The notes under the pieces are model-generated. The model ran no database searches. It saw only the letters and a list, made by a program, of their open reading frames with translations, and was not told the origin of the DNA. Source: DMER64 sp964554535 (GTDB lineage: Bacteria > Bacteroidota > Bacteroidia > Bacteroidales > UBA932). From it: a stretch of DNA of 64,000 nucleotides. Where the stretch lies: positions 3,008 through 67,007 of the forward strand of contig CAZKPB010000014.1 of the NCBI GenBank assembly GCA_964554535.1, read 5' to 3'. Positions 33,215 to 41,533 of the stretch are shown piece by piece. Position 1 is the stretch's first letter. The number at the start of each line of letters is the position of its first letter. A program made the position numbers and the translations under genes.

Positions 33215-34399
33215 TTAATCCATAAACAGCAACTGGGCAAATTGATAGAGACTTCTTCTCCAGGTCTGCCATTCGTGTGCCGTGTCGGGAGATACATAAA
33301 AATGCGCGTTGTAGCCGGCAGCCTTGAGGGCAGCCACGTCATCCTTAGGATTGGTAACGCCTTGTCTGCGGTTTTCCAGTTCCCGGCTGCCGAAGCTGAT
33401 AAAAATCAAACTGTTTTTGGCTTTGAGACCCTGTACGTTATTGGCTTCTTCCACGGTAACGGTGCCACCGCTGAAAATACCGAATGAACCGAATACATCG
33501 GGATTGGGGAAGGCGATGGATTTGGTCTGCATACCCCCCATAGACAGACCGGACATGGCTCTGTGCCCGGCATCGGCAATAGTACGGAAGTTTGCGTCGA
33601 TATAGGGGATAATGTCATTGATAAGCGTGGTCTTAAAACCGTCCGACCAATTGTTGGGAAGGTTCATTCCGCCGCCCTGAGGGGCTGCGGGACGTTGTGC
33701 CTGACCTTGTGCGGGAGCGGGTGCCGGTGCCGGTTGGGCTGCGGGACGTGCCCAGGAACCGTTTTCCATTACAATGATAAACGGTTTGGCTTTGCCGGCC
33801 GCAATAAGGTTGTCCATAATCAGAGCGGTTTTGCCCTGTACGGCCCAGCCGTATTCGTTTTCACCGCCACCATGTTGCAAGTAAAGCACCGGGTAGCGTT
33901 TGGTACCGTTGTCATAATCGGCGGGAGTGTACACAAAGCAGTGACGCATTTCATTGTTGGTCTTTGAAAAGTAGTACACTTCACGCACCTGGCCGTGAGG
34001 CACGTTTTTGAGGGCGTAGAAATCTTCATCCGCTGCGGGAACTTCTATACCGCTACCCCAACGGCTGGCACCATAGAAATACAGACTGGACGGGTCGGGA
34101 ACATTGGCTCCGTCTATCTTCAGCTGATAGTAGTGGAACCCTTCATCCTGGGGGGGCGAGTCACCGGTCCACACCCCTTTTTCATCTTTTGTGAGATCAT
34201 ATCTGACACCTCCCAAATCCAGCTGAACCTGTTTGGCATCGGGAGCGGCAACCTGTACGCGGACACAACGTTCTGAATTCACCATAGGGTATTTTTTCCC
34301 CGGCTGTACCGAACTGGAAGGTTTGAAATCTTCTTTAACCTGGGCAAGACCCACGGTCGTCATAAGCAAGATGGCGGCTAGTGAAAAGAATTTCTTCAT
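33215..34399 (-). CDS. Secreted CE1-like esterase, copy 1 of a tandem pair
   Basis: Paralogue of the following gene, 394 residues. Signal peptide (MKKFFSLAAILLMTTVGLAQ) with the same early-set domain, PVLYLQHGGGENEYGW oxyanion region, SGLSMGGMQT nucleophile and DTAHEWQTWRRSLY catalytic His. It too has a Pro/Ala/Gln-rich insert (about residues 220-250), but with a different repeat composition (PAPAPAPAQGQAQ). It is transcribed first of the pair, with a 54-base spacer to copy 2. The insert probably forms a flexible loop near the active site and appears to evolve by slippage. Confidence 0.9.
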   Translation of the reverse strand: MKKFFSLAAILLMTTVGLAQVKEDFKPSSSVQPGKKYPMVNSERCVRVQVAAPDAKQVQLDLGGVRYDLTKDEKGVWTGDSPPQDEGFHYYQLKIDGANVPDPSSLYFYGASRWGSGIEVPAADEDFYALKNVPHGQVREVYYFSKTNNEMRHCFVYTPADYDNGTKRYPVLYLQHGGGENEYGWAVQGKTALIMDNLIAAGKAKPFIIVMENGSWARPAAQPAPAPAPAQGQAQRPAAPQGGGMNLPNNWSDGFKTTLINDIIPYIDANFRTIADAGHRAMSGLSMGGMQTKSIAFPNPDVFGSFGIFSGGTVTVEEANNVQGLKAKNSLIFISFGSRELENRRQGVTNPKDDVAALKAAGYNAHFYVSPDTAHEWQTWRRSLYQFAQLLFMD

Positions 34400-34477
34400 T
34401 GTAAATTAAGAGTTAGATTAAGTTTTTGGGCGATTCTGGTCTAACAAAAATACAATAATAATTGGAAAGACGGTCAT

Positions 34478-37063
34478 CTATTCACCGTAATACGCTTTTC
34501 TGTATATTTCCATAATTTCTCCCACCAGCGGATATTTGGGATTTGCTCCCGTGCACTGGTCATCGTGCGCATTGTCAGACAAATTCCGCAGACCTGCCAT
34601 AAATACGGTCTCATCCACGCCGCTGTCTTTGATGGACATAGGTACGTTAAGATCCTTCATCAACTGCCGGATGGCCGCAATTAGATTAGTAACGCTTTCT
34701 TCCGTGGTGTTGCCTCCCAGCCCCAGGAAACGGGCCACTTTGGCGTATTTTTCGTCGGCGGTGAAATATTCGTATTTGGGGAAGGTGGAGAACTTAACCG
34801 GCTTTTGCGCATTGTAGGCAATCACGTAAGGCAGCAGTATGGCATTGGCCCTGCCGTGAGGAATATGGTACTCACCACCCAGTTTGTGAGCCATACTGTG
34901 GTTCAGTCCCAGGAACGAGTTAGTAAACGCCATCCCGGCAATACAGGACGCATTGTGCATTTTTTCACGGGCCTTGAGGTCATTGGCCCCGTTCTGATAG
35001 GCCCTCCTCAGGTAATTGAACACCATATCAATGGCCTGCAGGCAGAGTCCGTCGGTATAATCGTTGGCCATATTGGACACGTACGCTTCCAGGGCGTGGG
35101 TAAGCACATCCATTCCCGTATCGGCCGTGGCCTGTTTGGGCAGAGAGAGCACAAACTGCGGGTCTATGATGGCCACGTCGGGACGGAGGGCGTAATCGGC
35201 CAGCGGGTACTTGATGTTTCCGTTCTTGTGGTCGGTAATCACCGCAAACGCCGTCACTTCACTGCCGGTACCCGAGGTGGTGGGAATAGCCACAAACTGT
35301 GCCTTGGAGCCTAATTTGGGAAATTTAACCACCCGCTTACGGATATCCATAAATTTCTGTTTGAGCCCGTCAAATGTGGCGTCGGGATGTTCGTAAAACA
35401 GCCACATTCCCTTGGCGGCGTCAATGGCCGAGCCGCCTCCCAAGGCAATGATGACATCGGGATTGAAGTTCCGCATTTCTTCCACGCCCCGCTGTATGGT
35501 TTCCACATCCGGGTCGGGTTCCACGTCGGAATAGATTTTTGAGTGGCAATACTGGTCACGTTTTCTCAAATAGTAGAGGACCTTGTCTATATAACCCAGT
35601 TTCACCATCATGGGGTCGGTCACAATAAACGCGCGGGAGATGTTTTCCATTTTTTCCAGATACTGTACCGAATCGTACTCAAAATAGATTTTGGGAGGTA
35701 CTTTAAACCATTGCATATTGACTCTTCTTTTAGCGATTTTCTTTTTGTTGATAAGGTTTACGGTAGACACGTTAGCCGTGGTGCTGTTTTTTCCGTACGA
35801 CCCGCAACCCAGGGTCAGGGACGGGGTGTTGGTATTGTAGATATCCCCGATGGCCCCCTGGGAAGAAGGCGAATTCACAATAATGCGCCCCACCCTCATG
35901 GCCTTGCCGAATTCTGTAATGATTTTGTCATTGGTAGAGTGAATAATGGCCGAGTGACCCAACCCTCCAAAGTCCAGCATCTTGCGACACATTTCAAAAC
36001 CTTGGCGGTAATCATCCACCACATAATAGGCCAGCACCGGAGAGAGTTTCTCGCGTGAGAGCGGGTAGTCCGCACCCACATCCTGCAGACGGGCCAGCAG
36101 AATCTTGGTGTCTTCCGGCACCGTCACACCGGCCTGCGCCGCTATCCAGTGCGCACTCATGCCCACCACGGCGGGATTCACGGCTCCCTTTTCCGTATTG
36201 ATCACAAACTGCGATACTTGCTCTATTTCTTTTTCATTAAGGAAGTAACAGGCATTCTCTTTCATGAATTCCTCAAACTCCGGAGCCACCGTCCTGTCCA
36301 CCACCACCGCCTGTTCAGAAGCGCAGATCATCCCGTTGTCAAAGGTTTTGGAGAGCATCAGGTCCGTGCAGGCCCGCTTTACGTGGGCCGAGGTTTCAAT
36401 GTAGCACGGCGCATTTCCGGGGCCCACCCCTATGGCCGGCTTGCCGCAACTGTAAGCAGACTTCACCATACCCGACCCGCCGGTGGCCAGAATGAGCGAT
36501 ACCATGGGATGGTTCATCAAAGCCGTAGTCGCCTCAACGGACGGATGCTCAATCCACTGCACGCAATACTGGGGAGCGCCTGCCGCCACGGCGGCGTCAC
36601 GCAATATCCGGGCCGCCCGGGCCGATGAGTTCTGGGCAGAGGGGTGGAACCCAAAGATAATGGGATTACGCGCCTTGGTACAGATTAAGGTTTTAAACAA
36701 AGTGGTGGACGTAGGATTGGTCACAGGGGTAACACCGGCCACAATGCCCACCGGCTCGGCCACTTCTTCATAGCCTTCCAGTTCGTTTTCAGACACCACT
36801 CCCACCGTCTTTTCATTCTTGATGGAATTCCAGATATACTCTGTGGCAAACAGGTTTTTGATTACCTTGTCTTCATAGACGCCACGTCCGGTTTCTTCAT
36901 AAGCCATACGGGCCAGTTCACGATGGTGGTCCAGTCCCGCCAAGGCCATAGCATATACAATCCTGTCAATTTTCTCCTGGTCAAAGGTCATATATTCCTT
37001 TAACGCTTTCTCTGCATTTCTTACCAGAGTGTCAATTTCTGATGTTACACTTTGCTTTTCCAT
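34478..37063 (-). CDS. adhE: Bifunctional aldehyde-alcohol dehydrogenase AdhE
   Basis: Fermentative enzyme turning acetyl-CoA to acetaldehyde to ethanol with two NADH; forms spirosomes in the cytoplasm. The 861 residues start with the CoA-acylating aldehyde dehydrogenase domain (about 1-440): PVGIVAGVTPVTNPTST, and FDNGMICASEQAVVVD with the catalytic Cys. The iron alcohol dehydrogenase domain (about 450-861) has ALGGGSAIDAAKGMW, TADTGMDVLTHALEAYVS (metal Asp and His) and NHSMAHKLGGEYHIPHGRAN (two more His). Complete length. Control by redox is likely, as the start site is covered by a palindrome (37083-37104). Confidence 0.97.
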   Translation of the reverse strand: MEKQSVTSEIDTLVRNAEKALKEYMTFDQEKIDRIVYAMALAGLDHHRELARMAYEETGRGVYEDKVIKNLFATEYIWNSIKNEKTVGVVSENELEGYEEVAEPVGIVAGVTPVTNPTSTTLFKTLICTKARNPIIFGFHPSAQNSSARAARILRDAAVAAGAPQYCVQWIEHPSVEATTALMNHPMVSLILATGGSGMVKSAYSCGKPAIGVGPGNAPCYIETSAHVKRACTDLMLSKTFDNGMICASEQAVVVDRTVAPEFEEFMKENACYFLNEKEIEQVSQFVINTEKGAVNPAVVGMSAHWIAAQAGVTVPEDTKILLARLQDVGADYPLSREKLSPVLAYYVVDDYRQGFEMCRKMLDFGGLGHSAIIHSTNDKIITEFGKAMRVGRIIVNSPSSQGAIGDIYNTNTPSLTLGCGSYGKNSTTANVSTVNLINKKKIAKRRVNMQWFKVPPKIYFEYDSVQYLEKMENISRAFIVTDPMMVKLGYIDKVLYYLRKRDQYCHSKIYSDVEPDPDVETIQRGVEEMRNFNPDVIIALGGGSAIDAAKGMWLFYEHPDATFDGLKQKFMDIRKRVVKFPKLGSKAQFVAIPTTSGTGSEVTAFAVITDHKNGNIKYPLADYALRPDVAIIDPQFVLSLPKQATADTGMDVLTHALEAYVSNMANDYTDGLCLQAIDMVFNYLRRAYQNGANDLKAREKMHNASCIAGMAFTNSFLGLNHSMAHKLGGEYHIPHGRANAILLPYVIAYNAQKPVKFSTFPKYEYFTADEKYAKVARFLGLGGNTTEESVTNLIAAIRQLMKDLNVPMSIKDSGVDETVFMAGLRNLSDNAHDDQCTGANPKYPLVGEIMEIYRKAYYGE

Positions 37064-37082
37064 ATCTTATTATTTTTATCTT

Positions 37083-37165
37083 AATCGATATTTATTTATC
37101 GATTACGATACAAAGGTAATGCTTTTTTGTTCTCTACAAAATAAATGAGTAAAAAATTATCGATT
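37083..37165. promoter_or_regulatory. adhE promoter with AATCGATA-N6-TATCGATT palindrome and a third half site
   Basis: A perfect 8-base inverted repeat with a 6-base spacer (37083-37090 and 37097-37104) lies just downstream of the minus-strand -7 box TACCTTTG (37118-37111), over the expected adhE start point. TTTG lies 18 bases upstream of the box (37140-37137). Another TATCGATT is at 37158-37165, near the divergent GH43 promoter (TAATTTTG at 37175-37182). This layout suggests a repressor, possibly acting on both genes. Confidence 0.6.
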
Positions 37166-37225
37166 TATTATCCTTAATTTTGTTTATACAAGTTAATAAC
37201 CTTACAACCACAGATATTTACCGGT

Positions 37226-39319
37226 ATGAAACTTACAAAAACTTTCTTCTCCACCCTGGCAGCAGGTCTTGCCCTATGCCTTTTACCGAGTCTCACACAA
37301 CAGGCTCACGCCCAACAACAGACACCCGACCCATACCCCTACAAAGGGTATATCCATCATACGGCGGGTAACCCTTACCTGCCCTTATGGGAACACATTC
37401 CCGACGGTGAACCGCGTGTTTTTGAAGACCCGGACAACCCGGGAAAGTTCCGCGCCTACATCATAGGTTCTCACGACGTCCGCTTTGACAGCTACTGCGG
37501 TCCCGATATCCACGCGTGGTCCGCCCCTGTGGAAGACTTGACGGCCTGGAGGGATGAAGGGCCTTTGTTCACCTACCCCATTGAAGACCAGTGGGACGTA
37601 ATGTACGCCCCGGACTTGGTGGAAGTCAACCACAAGGACGGCACCCGCGAGTATTACCTGTATCCCCACAGCCGCGGCCGCTGGCGCGAACCTATGATTT
37701 GCAAGGGCAGCCGCCCGGACGGGCCGTTTACCCCCATAAATATGACGGCCGACGGTGTTCGTACCGTTGAGGGAAGCATCATTGGCTTTGACCCTTCCAT
37801 TTTTATTGAAAACATTACCGACCCCAAGGATCCCGACTACGCCGTCGGTTTCAGGGCCTACGGTTTCTGGGGATACCAGAAATCCCTGGCGGCCCAGTTG
37901 GACCAGAACACCATGTACTCGGCCCGCCCGGGGACGGAAGTGCTTGAGTACTTCCTGCCCTCCAGCGCTCGTTACGGTGTCATCCGTGACCCGGAAGGGA
38001 CTCCCTACCCCGCCCTGTACAAAGGACAGGACCCCAAAGACTTCAACTTCTATGAAGCCTCTTCCATACGTCAGGTGGGCAACAAATACGTGATGGTGTT
38101 CTCCGGTTATTCCGGACCCGATTACGGACTGAGCAGCACCAACTCGGCCTTGAGGTATGCTTACGGCGACTCTCCGCTGGGTCCCTGGCGCAGCGGCGGC
38201 GTGGTGGTTGACTCGCGCGGTGTGGTTCCGAACAAAGACGGCTCCAGTCTGGAAACCACCAATGCGGGACACAATACCCACGGGAGTCTGCAGGTGATTA
38301 ACGGTCAGTGGTACGTATTCTATCACCGCCCGCCCCGCGGATTCGGCAATGCACGTCAGGCAATGGTGGCACCCGTAACCATTCAGTGGGACGAGAAGCC
38401 GGTGGCAGAAGGCGGCAAGGTGGTAATCCTCGGCTACGACCCTTATGCCAAAGACAACGTGTGGACTGCTAAAGATTCTCAGGGGCACGAATATACCGGT
38501 GCCGAAGTTACTTCCGAGGGTTTCCACTTGTACGGACTTGACCCGTACCAATACTGGTCGGCCGGGTATGCCTGCTATATGAGCAATGGCAACAGTATGC
38601 AGGACAGCTGGGATTTGTGGGACAATTCAATGGATATGGCTAACGTGATGAACGGTGACATTATTGGTTTCAAATATTTTGGTTTTGGCGGCCTGAGCAA
38701 AGCCAGCAAGGGAATCAAGCCCTTTGCCGGGACAAACCCCAAAAACAAAACCAGCTTCAGCGTCTTTTTAGAGCCCCACACGGCCGAGGCCTTCTCGGTG
38801 AGTGTGATGATGGACGGACCGTGGGACAACGAGGTATGGAAAGGCAAAAAAATAGGTGAAATCCGGATTCCCGCAGGGGCACCCAAGGGAGTGGGCAAAT
38901 ATACCGTAGACGTGGCCGCCTTTGTAGACCATTTGGACGGAAAACACGCCATCTACCTGATTGCCAACGGTCCTGCCTCGGAACCGCTTTTTACGCTGAA
39001 AGGCATTGGATTCAACTCGGTGAACAAACCCGTGGAACGCCCGGTACCGCCCACCGTAAGTATAAAAGTGGGAGACCAAAAAATCAAGATGCCGGCCACA
39101 CCGGTACGTTCCACCAACCAGAACGGTATCATTGACCTTTGCACGTACCGCACGGATTACCTGCTTGCAGACGGACAATCAAGCAACGTAACCGCCACCG
39201 CCAGTAACAGTGCGGTAAAGCTTGAAATAGAACAGGCGCCCGGCGCCACCGGAATGGCTGTGGTCAAAGCCACCTATAACGGCTTTACCAAGAAATACCA
39301 GGTAGTGCTGAATAAATAA
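37226..39319 (+). CDS. Secreted GH43-like glycoside hydrolase with C-terminal accessory domain
   Basis: Exported five-bladed propeller glycosidase-like protein, 697 residues, probably acting on arabinose- or xylose-containing glycans. A signal peptide (ending QQAHAQ) precedes the GH43-like part: RVFEDPDNPGKFRAYIIGSH (catalytic base region), DQWDVMYAPDLVEV (central Asp region), NFYEASSIRQVGNKYVMVFS with the candidate catalytic Glu, and NTHGSLQVINGQWYVFYHR. From about residue 410 a carbohydrate-binding-like beta sandwich and a short Ig-like end follow. The subfamily cannot be fixed by eye. Confidence 0.82.
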   Translation: MKLTKTFFSTLAAGLALCLLPSLTQQAHAQQQTPDPYPYKGYIHHTAGNPYLPLWEHIPDGEPRVFEDPDNPGKFRAYIIGSHDVRFDSYCGPDIHAWSAPVEDLTAWRDEGPLFTYPIEDQWDVMYAPDLVEVNHKDGTREYYLYPHSRGRWREPMICKGSRPDGPFTPINMTADGVRTVEGSIIGFDPSIFIENITDPKDPDYAVGFRAYGFWGYQKSLAAQLDQNTMYSARPGTEVLEYFLPSSARYGVIRDPEGTPYPALYKGQDPKDFNFYEASSIRQVGNKYVMVFSGYSGPDYGLSSTNSALRYAYGDSPLGPWRSGGVVVDSRGVVPNKDGSSLETTNAGHNTHGSLQVINGQWYVFYHRPPRGFGNARQAMVAPVTIQWDEKPVAEGGKVVILGYDPYAKDNVWTAKDSQGHEYTGAEVTSEGFHLYGLDPYQYWSAGYACYMSNGNSMQDSWDLWDNSMDMANVMNGDIIGFKYFGFGGLSKASKGIKPFAGTNPKNKTSFSVFLEPHTAEAFSVSVMMDGPWDNEVWKGKKIGEIRIPAGAPKGVGKYTVDVAAFVDHLDGKHAIYLIANGPASEPLFTLKGIGFNSVNKPVERPVPPTVSIKVGDQKIKMPATPVRSTNQNGIIDLCTYRTDYLLADGQSSNVTATASNSAVKLEIEQAPGATGMAVVKATYNGFTKKYQVVLNK

Positions 39320-39340
39320 CGGCTGCTGCATGACGCAAAA

Positions 39341-39371
39341 AAAAAGCGGTCTCCGTAAGGGGCCGCTTTTT
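39341..39371. terminator. Bidirectional terminator between GH43-like and DUF3237 genes
   Basis: AAAAAGCGG (39341-39349) pairs with CCGCTTTTT (39363-39371), with extra G-C pairing inside the loop and A/T runs on both sides. Confidence 0.9.
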
Positions 39372-39387
39372 GTATACCGTAGCGCAA

Positions 39388-39912
39388 TTACAATACTTTC
39401 CAAACCTTGAGGGCAATAAAGCCGTCCACCATAGAAGGTACGCAAACAAAAATAGCGTTGTTGAGCCAATCATATTTGCTGTCGCTGGGGGCTTCAAACT
39501 TGGGGGCGGTACGGAAATAGAAGCCCGTGGCGCCGTCGTTGCCCTTCATATAGATCAAACCGCAGTTTCTGATGTGGATATAAACCCCGTCATCTGTCTT
39601 GATGGTGTAGATGGCTTCCACCTCGTTACGACCTTTCTCGCGGTCCACCAATTGGTAGTCGGCTCCTCCGCTGAGCACCTCGCCCTTCATATTGGGGCCT
39701 TCAAACGTACCGCCAATGATGGGGATGATTGTCCGCACGCCGTGGGCCGTCTGACCCACAGTATAGGCCGGTCCGCACTTTACCAGCAACTGGCATACGT
39801 ATTCCAGATCGGGACCCTTGAATGCATCGGCCGCCGGGGCGGGCGCGTTCTGTGCAAAAGACAACAGCGGCAGGCACAAGGCTGCCAGACAGGATAAAAA
39901 CAGTTTTTTCAT
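39388..39912 (-). CDS. Exported DUF3237 (UPF0311) family protein
   Basis: A 174-residue protein with a signal peptide (MKKLFLSCLAALCLPLLSFA) followed by a DUF3237 beta-barrel domain: YTVGQTAHGVRTIIPIIGGT, FEGPNMKGEVLSGGADYQLV and TIKTDDGVYIHIRNCGLIYM are the family blocks. Function unknown. Many relatives are cytoplasmic, so the signal peptide is a point of note. It is the second gene after DUF1846 on the minus strand (27-base spacer) and may share its transcript. Confidence 0.88.
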   Translation of the reverse strand: MKKLFLSCLAALCLPLLSFAQNAPAPAADAFKGPDLEYVCQLLVKCGPAYTVGQTAHGVRTIIPIIGGTFEGPNMKGEVLSGGADYQLVDREKGRNEVEAIYTIKTDDGVYIHIRNCGLIYMKGNDGATGFYFRTAPKFEAPSDSKYDWLNNAIFVCVPSMVDGFIALKVWKVL

Positions 39913-39939
39913 AATAATAAGTTATTTGTAAATAGGTTT

Positions 39940-41427
39940 TTAAGCTCCGTGATATAGTTTCTTGGTCTGGTAAGTGGGTTCGCAGGTAAGGTTAATGCCA
40001 ATCTTCCGGAACACGTTTACGTCTACCTGGGCCAGAATGACACTGGAATGCACCTCACATCCATTCAATTTGTTGATTTCTTCCATGGCCTTGCGGGCGT
40101 TGATATCGGTAAGGGCGCAGATGGAAAGAGCAATCAGCACTTCATCGGTATGCAGACGGGGATTGGAGTTGCCCAGATGGGAGGTCTTCAAATGGCAAAT
40201 GGGTTCAATAATTATGGGGGATATCAAATCCACCTCGTTGGGGATATGAGCCAGATATTTAAGCGCATTGAGCATCATGGCACTGGAGGCTCCCAGCAGT
40301 TCACTGGTTTTGCCGGTGAGAATGGTGCCGTCCGGCATTTCAATGGCTGCCGCGGGGCGGCCGGTGGCCACCGCCTTCTCTTTAGCATAAGTCACTACCT
40401 TGCGGTCGGCCGGACTGATGTGGGCCTTTTCCATAAGCAATTCCAACTTATATACCAGGTCAGAGGATTCATTTCCTTTGCGCACCTGACACAAGGCGTG
40501 GTAATAGCGGCGTATGATCTCGCTCTTGGCCGCCTCGCGCAACGCGGCGTCATCTTCAATACAGCCGGCAATCATATTCACGCCCATGTCGGTGGGTGAC
40601 TTGTAGGGAGACTCGCCCAAAATGCGGACCAGCATGGCATTGAGCACGGGAAAGATTTCCACGTCGCGGTTGTAATTGACAGTGGTTTTGCCATAAGCAT
40701 CCAAATGGAACGGGTCAATCATATTGACGTCGTTCAAGTCCACGGTGGCCGCCTCGTACGCCAGATTTACAGGGTGGGTAATAGGCAGGTCCCAGATGGG
40801 AAAAGTTTCAAATTTGGCATAGCCCGACTTGATGCCGCGCTTGTTATCATGATACAATTGGGAAAGGCAGACGGCCATCTTGCCGCTTCCGGGACCGGGG
40901 GCCGTAACCACAACCAACTTGCGAGTGGTTTCAATATACTCGTTCCTGCCGTACCCTTCTTCACTGGCAATCAGCGCCACGTTGGACGGATAGCCGGGTA
41001 TAGGGTAATGGCGGTACACCTTTACACCCAAACTTTCCAATTTGTTCTGGTAGGCAATGGCGTTGGACTGCCCCTCAAAGCGTGTCAGCACCACACTGCT
41101 TACATAAAGTCCGCACCCATGAAAGGCATCAATCAGACGGAGCACGTCCATATCGTAAGTAATACCCAGGTCCCCGCGCACTTTATTTTTTTCAATATCT
41201 CCGGCATTAATGGCCAGTACGATTTCGGCCTGGTCCTTAAGCTGGAGCAACATATTCACTTTACTGTCAGGCAGAAAGCCGGGAAGCACGCGCGAGGCGT
41301 GGTAGTCATCAAATAATTTGCCGCCGAATTCAAGATACAACTTCGCACCAAACAGTGAGATACGCTCCATAATCTTGTCCGACTGGATTCTAAGGTATTT
41401 GTCGTTGTTAAATCCTATTTTGTACAT
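39940..41427 (-). CDS. DUF1846 (UPF0371) family protein
   Basis: A 495-residue cytoplasmic protein of the DUF1846 family. The start MYKIGFNNDKYLRIQSDKIM, the block GQSNAIAYQNKLESLGVKVY, the loop VVVTAPGPGSGKMAVCLSQL (P-loop-like nucleotide site) and DPFHLDAYGKTTVNYNRDVE are characteristic. Structures of relatives suggest nucleotide binding, but no reaction is established. A -7 box TACTTTTG (minus strand, 41454-41447) lies 19 bases before the ATG. Confidence 0.93.
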   Translation of the reverse strand: MYKIGFNNDKYLRIQSDKIMERISLFGAKLYLEFGGKLFDDYHASRVLPGFLPDSKVNMLLQLKDQAEIVLAINAGDIEKNKVRGDLGITYDMDVLRLIDAFHGCGLYVSSVVLTRFEGQSNAIAYQNKLESLGVKVYRHYPIPGYPSNVALIASEEGYGRNEYIETTRKLVVVTAPGPGSGKMAVCLSQLYHDNKRGIKSGYAKFETFPIWDLPITHPVNLAYEAATVDLNDVNMIDPFHLDAYGKTTVNYNRDVEIFPVLNAMLVRILGESPYKSPTDMGVNMIAGCIEDDAALREAAKSEIIRRYYHALCQVRKGNESSDLVYKLELLMEKAHISPADRKVVTYAKEKAVATGRPAAAIEMPDGTILTGKTSELLGASSAMMLNALKYLAHIPNEVDLISPIIIEPICHLKTSHLGNSNPRLHTDEVLIALSICALTDINARKAMEEINKLNGCEVHSSVILAQVDVNVFRKIGINLTCEPTYQTKKLYHGA

Positions 41428-41480
41428 TGTTTACTTTTCTTTGCCGCAAAAGTAAGCATCATAAATAAATAATGCTAAAA

Positions 41481-41513
41481 TAAAAGGGGGATGCATCCAT
41501 AGATACACCCCCC
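41481..41513 (-). terminator. Terminator after the GH3 gene
   Basis: On the minus strand CCCCC/GGGGG (41509-41513 with 41486-41490) plus six inner pairs form an 11-bp stem with a 6-base loop, followed by TTTTATTTTA. It separates the GH3 gene from the DUF1846 promoter. Confidence 0.85.
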
Positions 41514-41533
41514 AAAAAAGTATCCCGAAATTT

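Noticed and set aside
37385..38551. 388-codon minus-strand frame opposite the GH43-like gene
   Set aside because: Antisense shadow of a signal-peptide-bearing glycosidase; composition is that of reversed codons.
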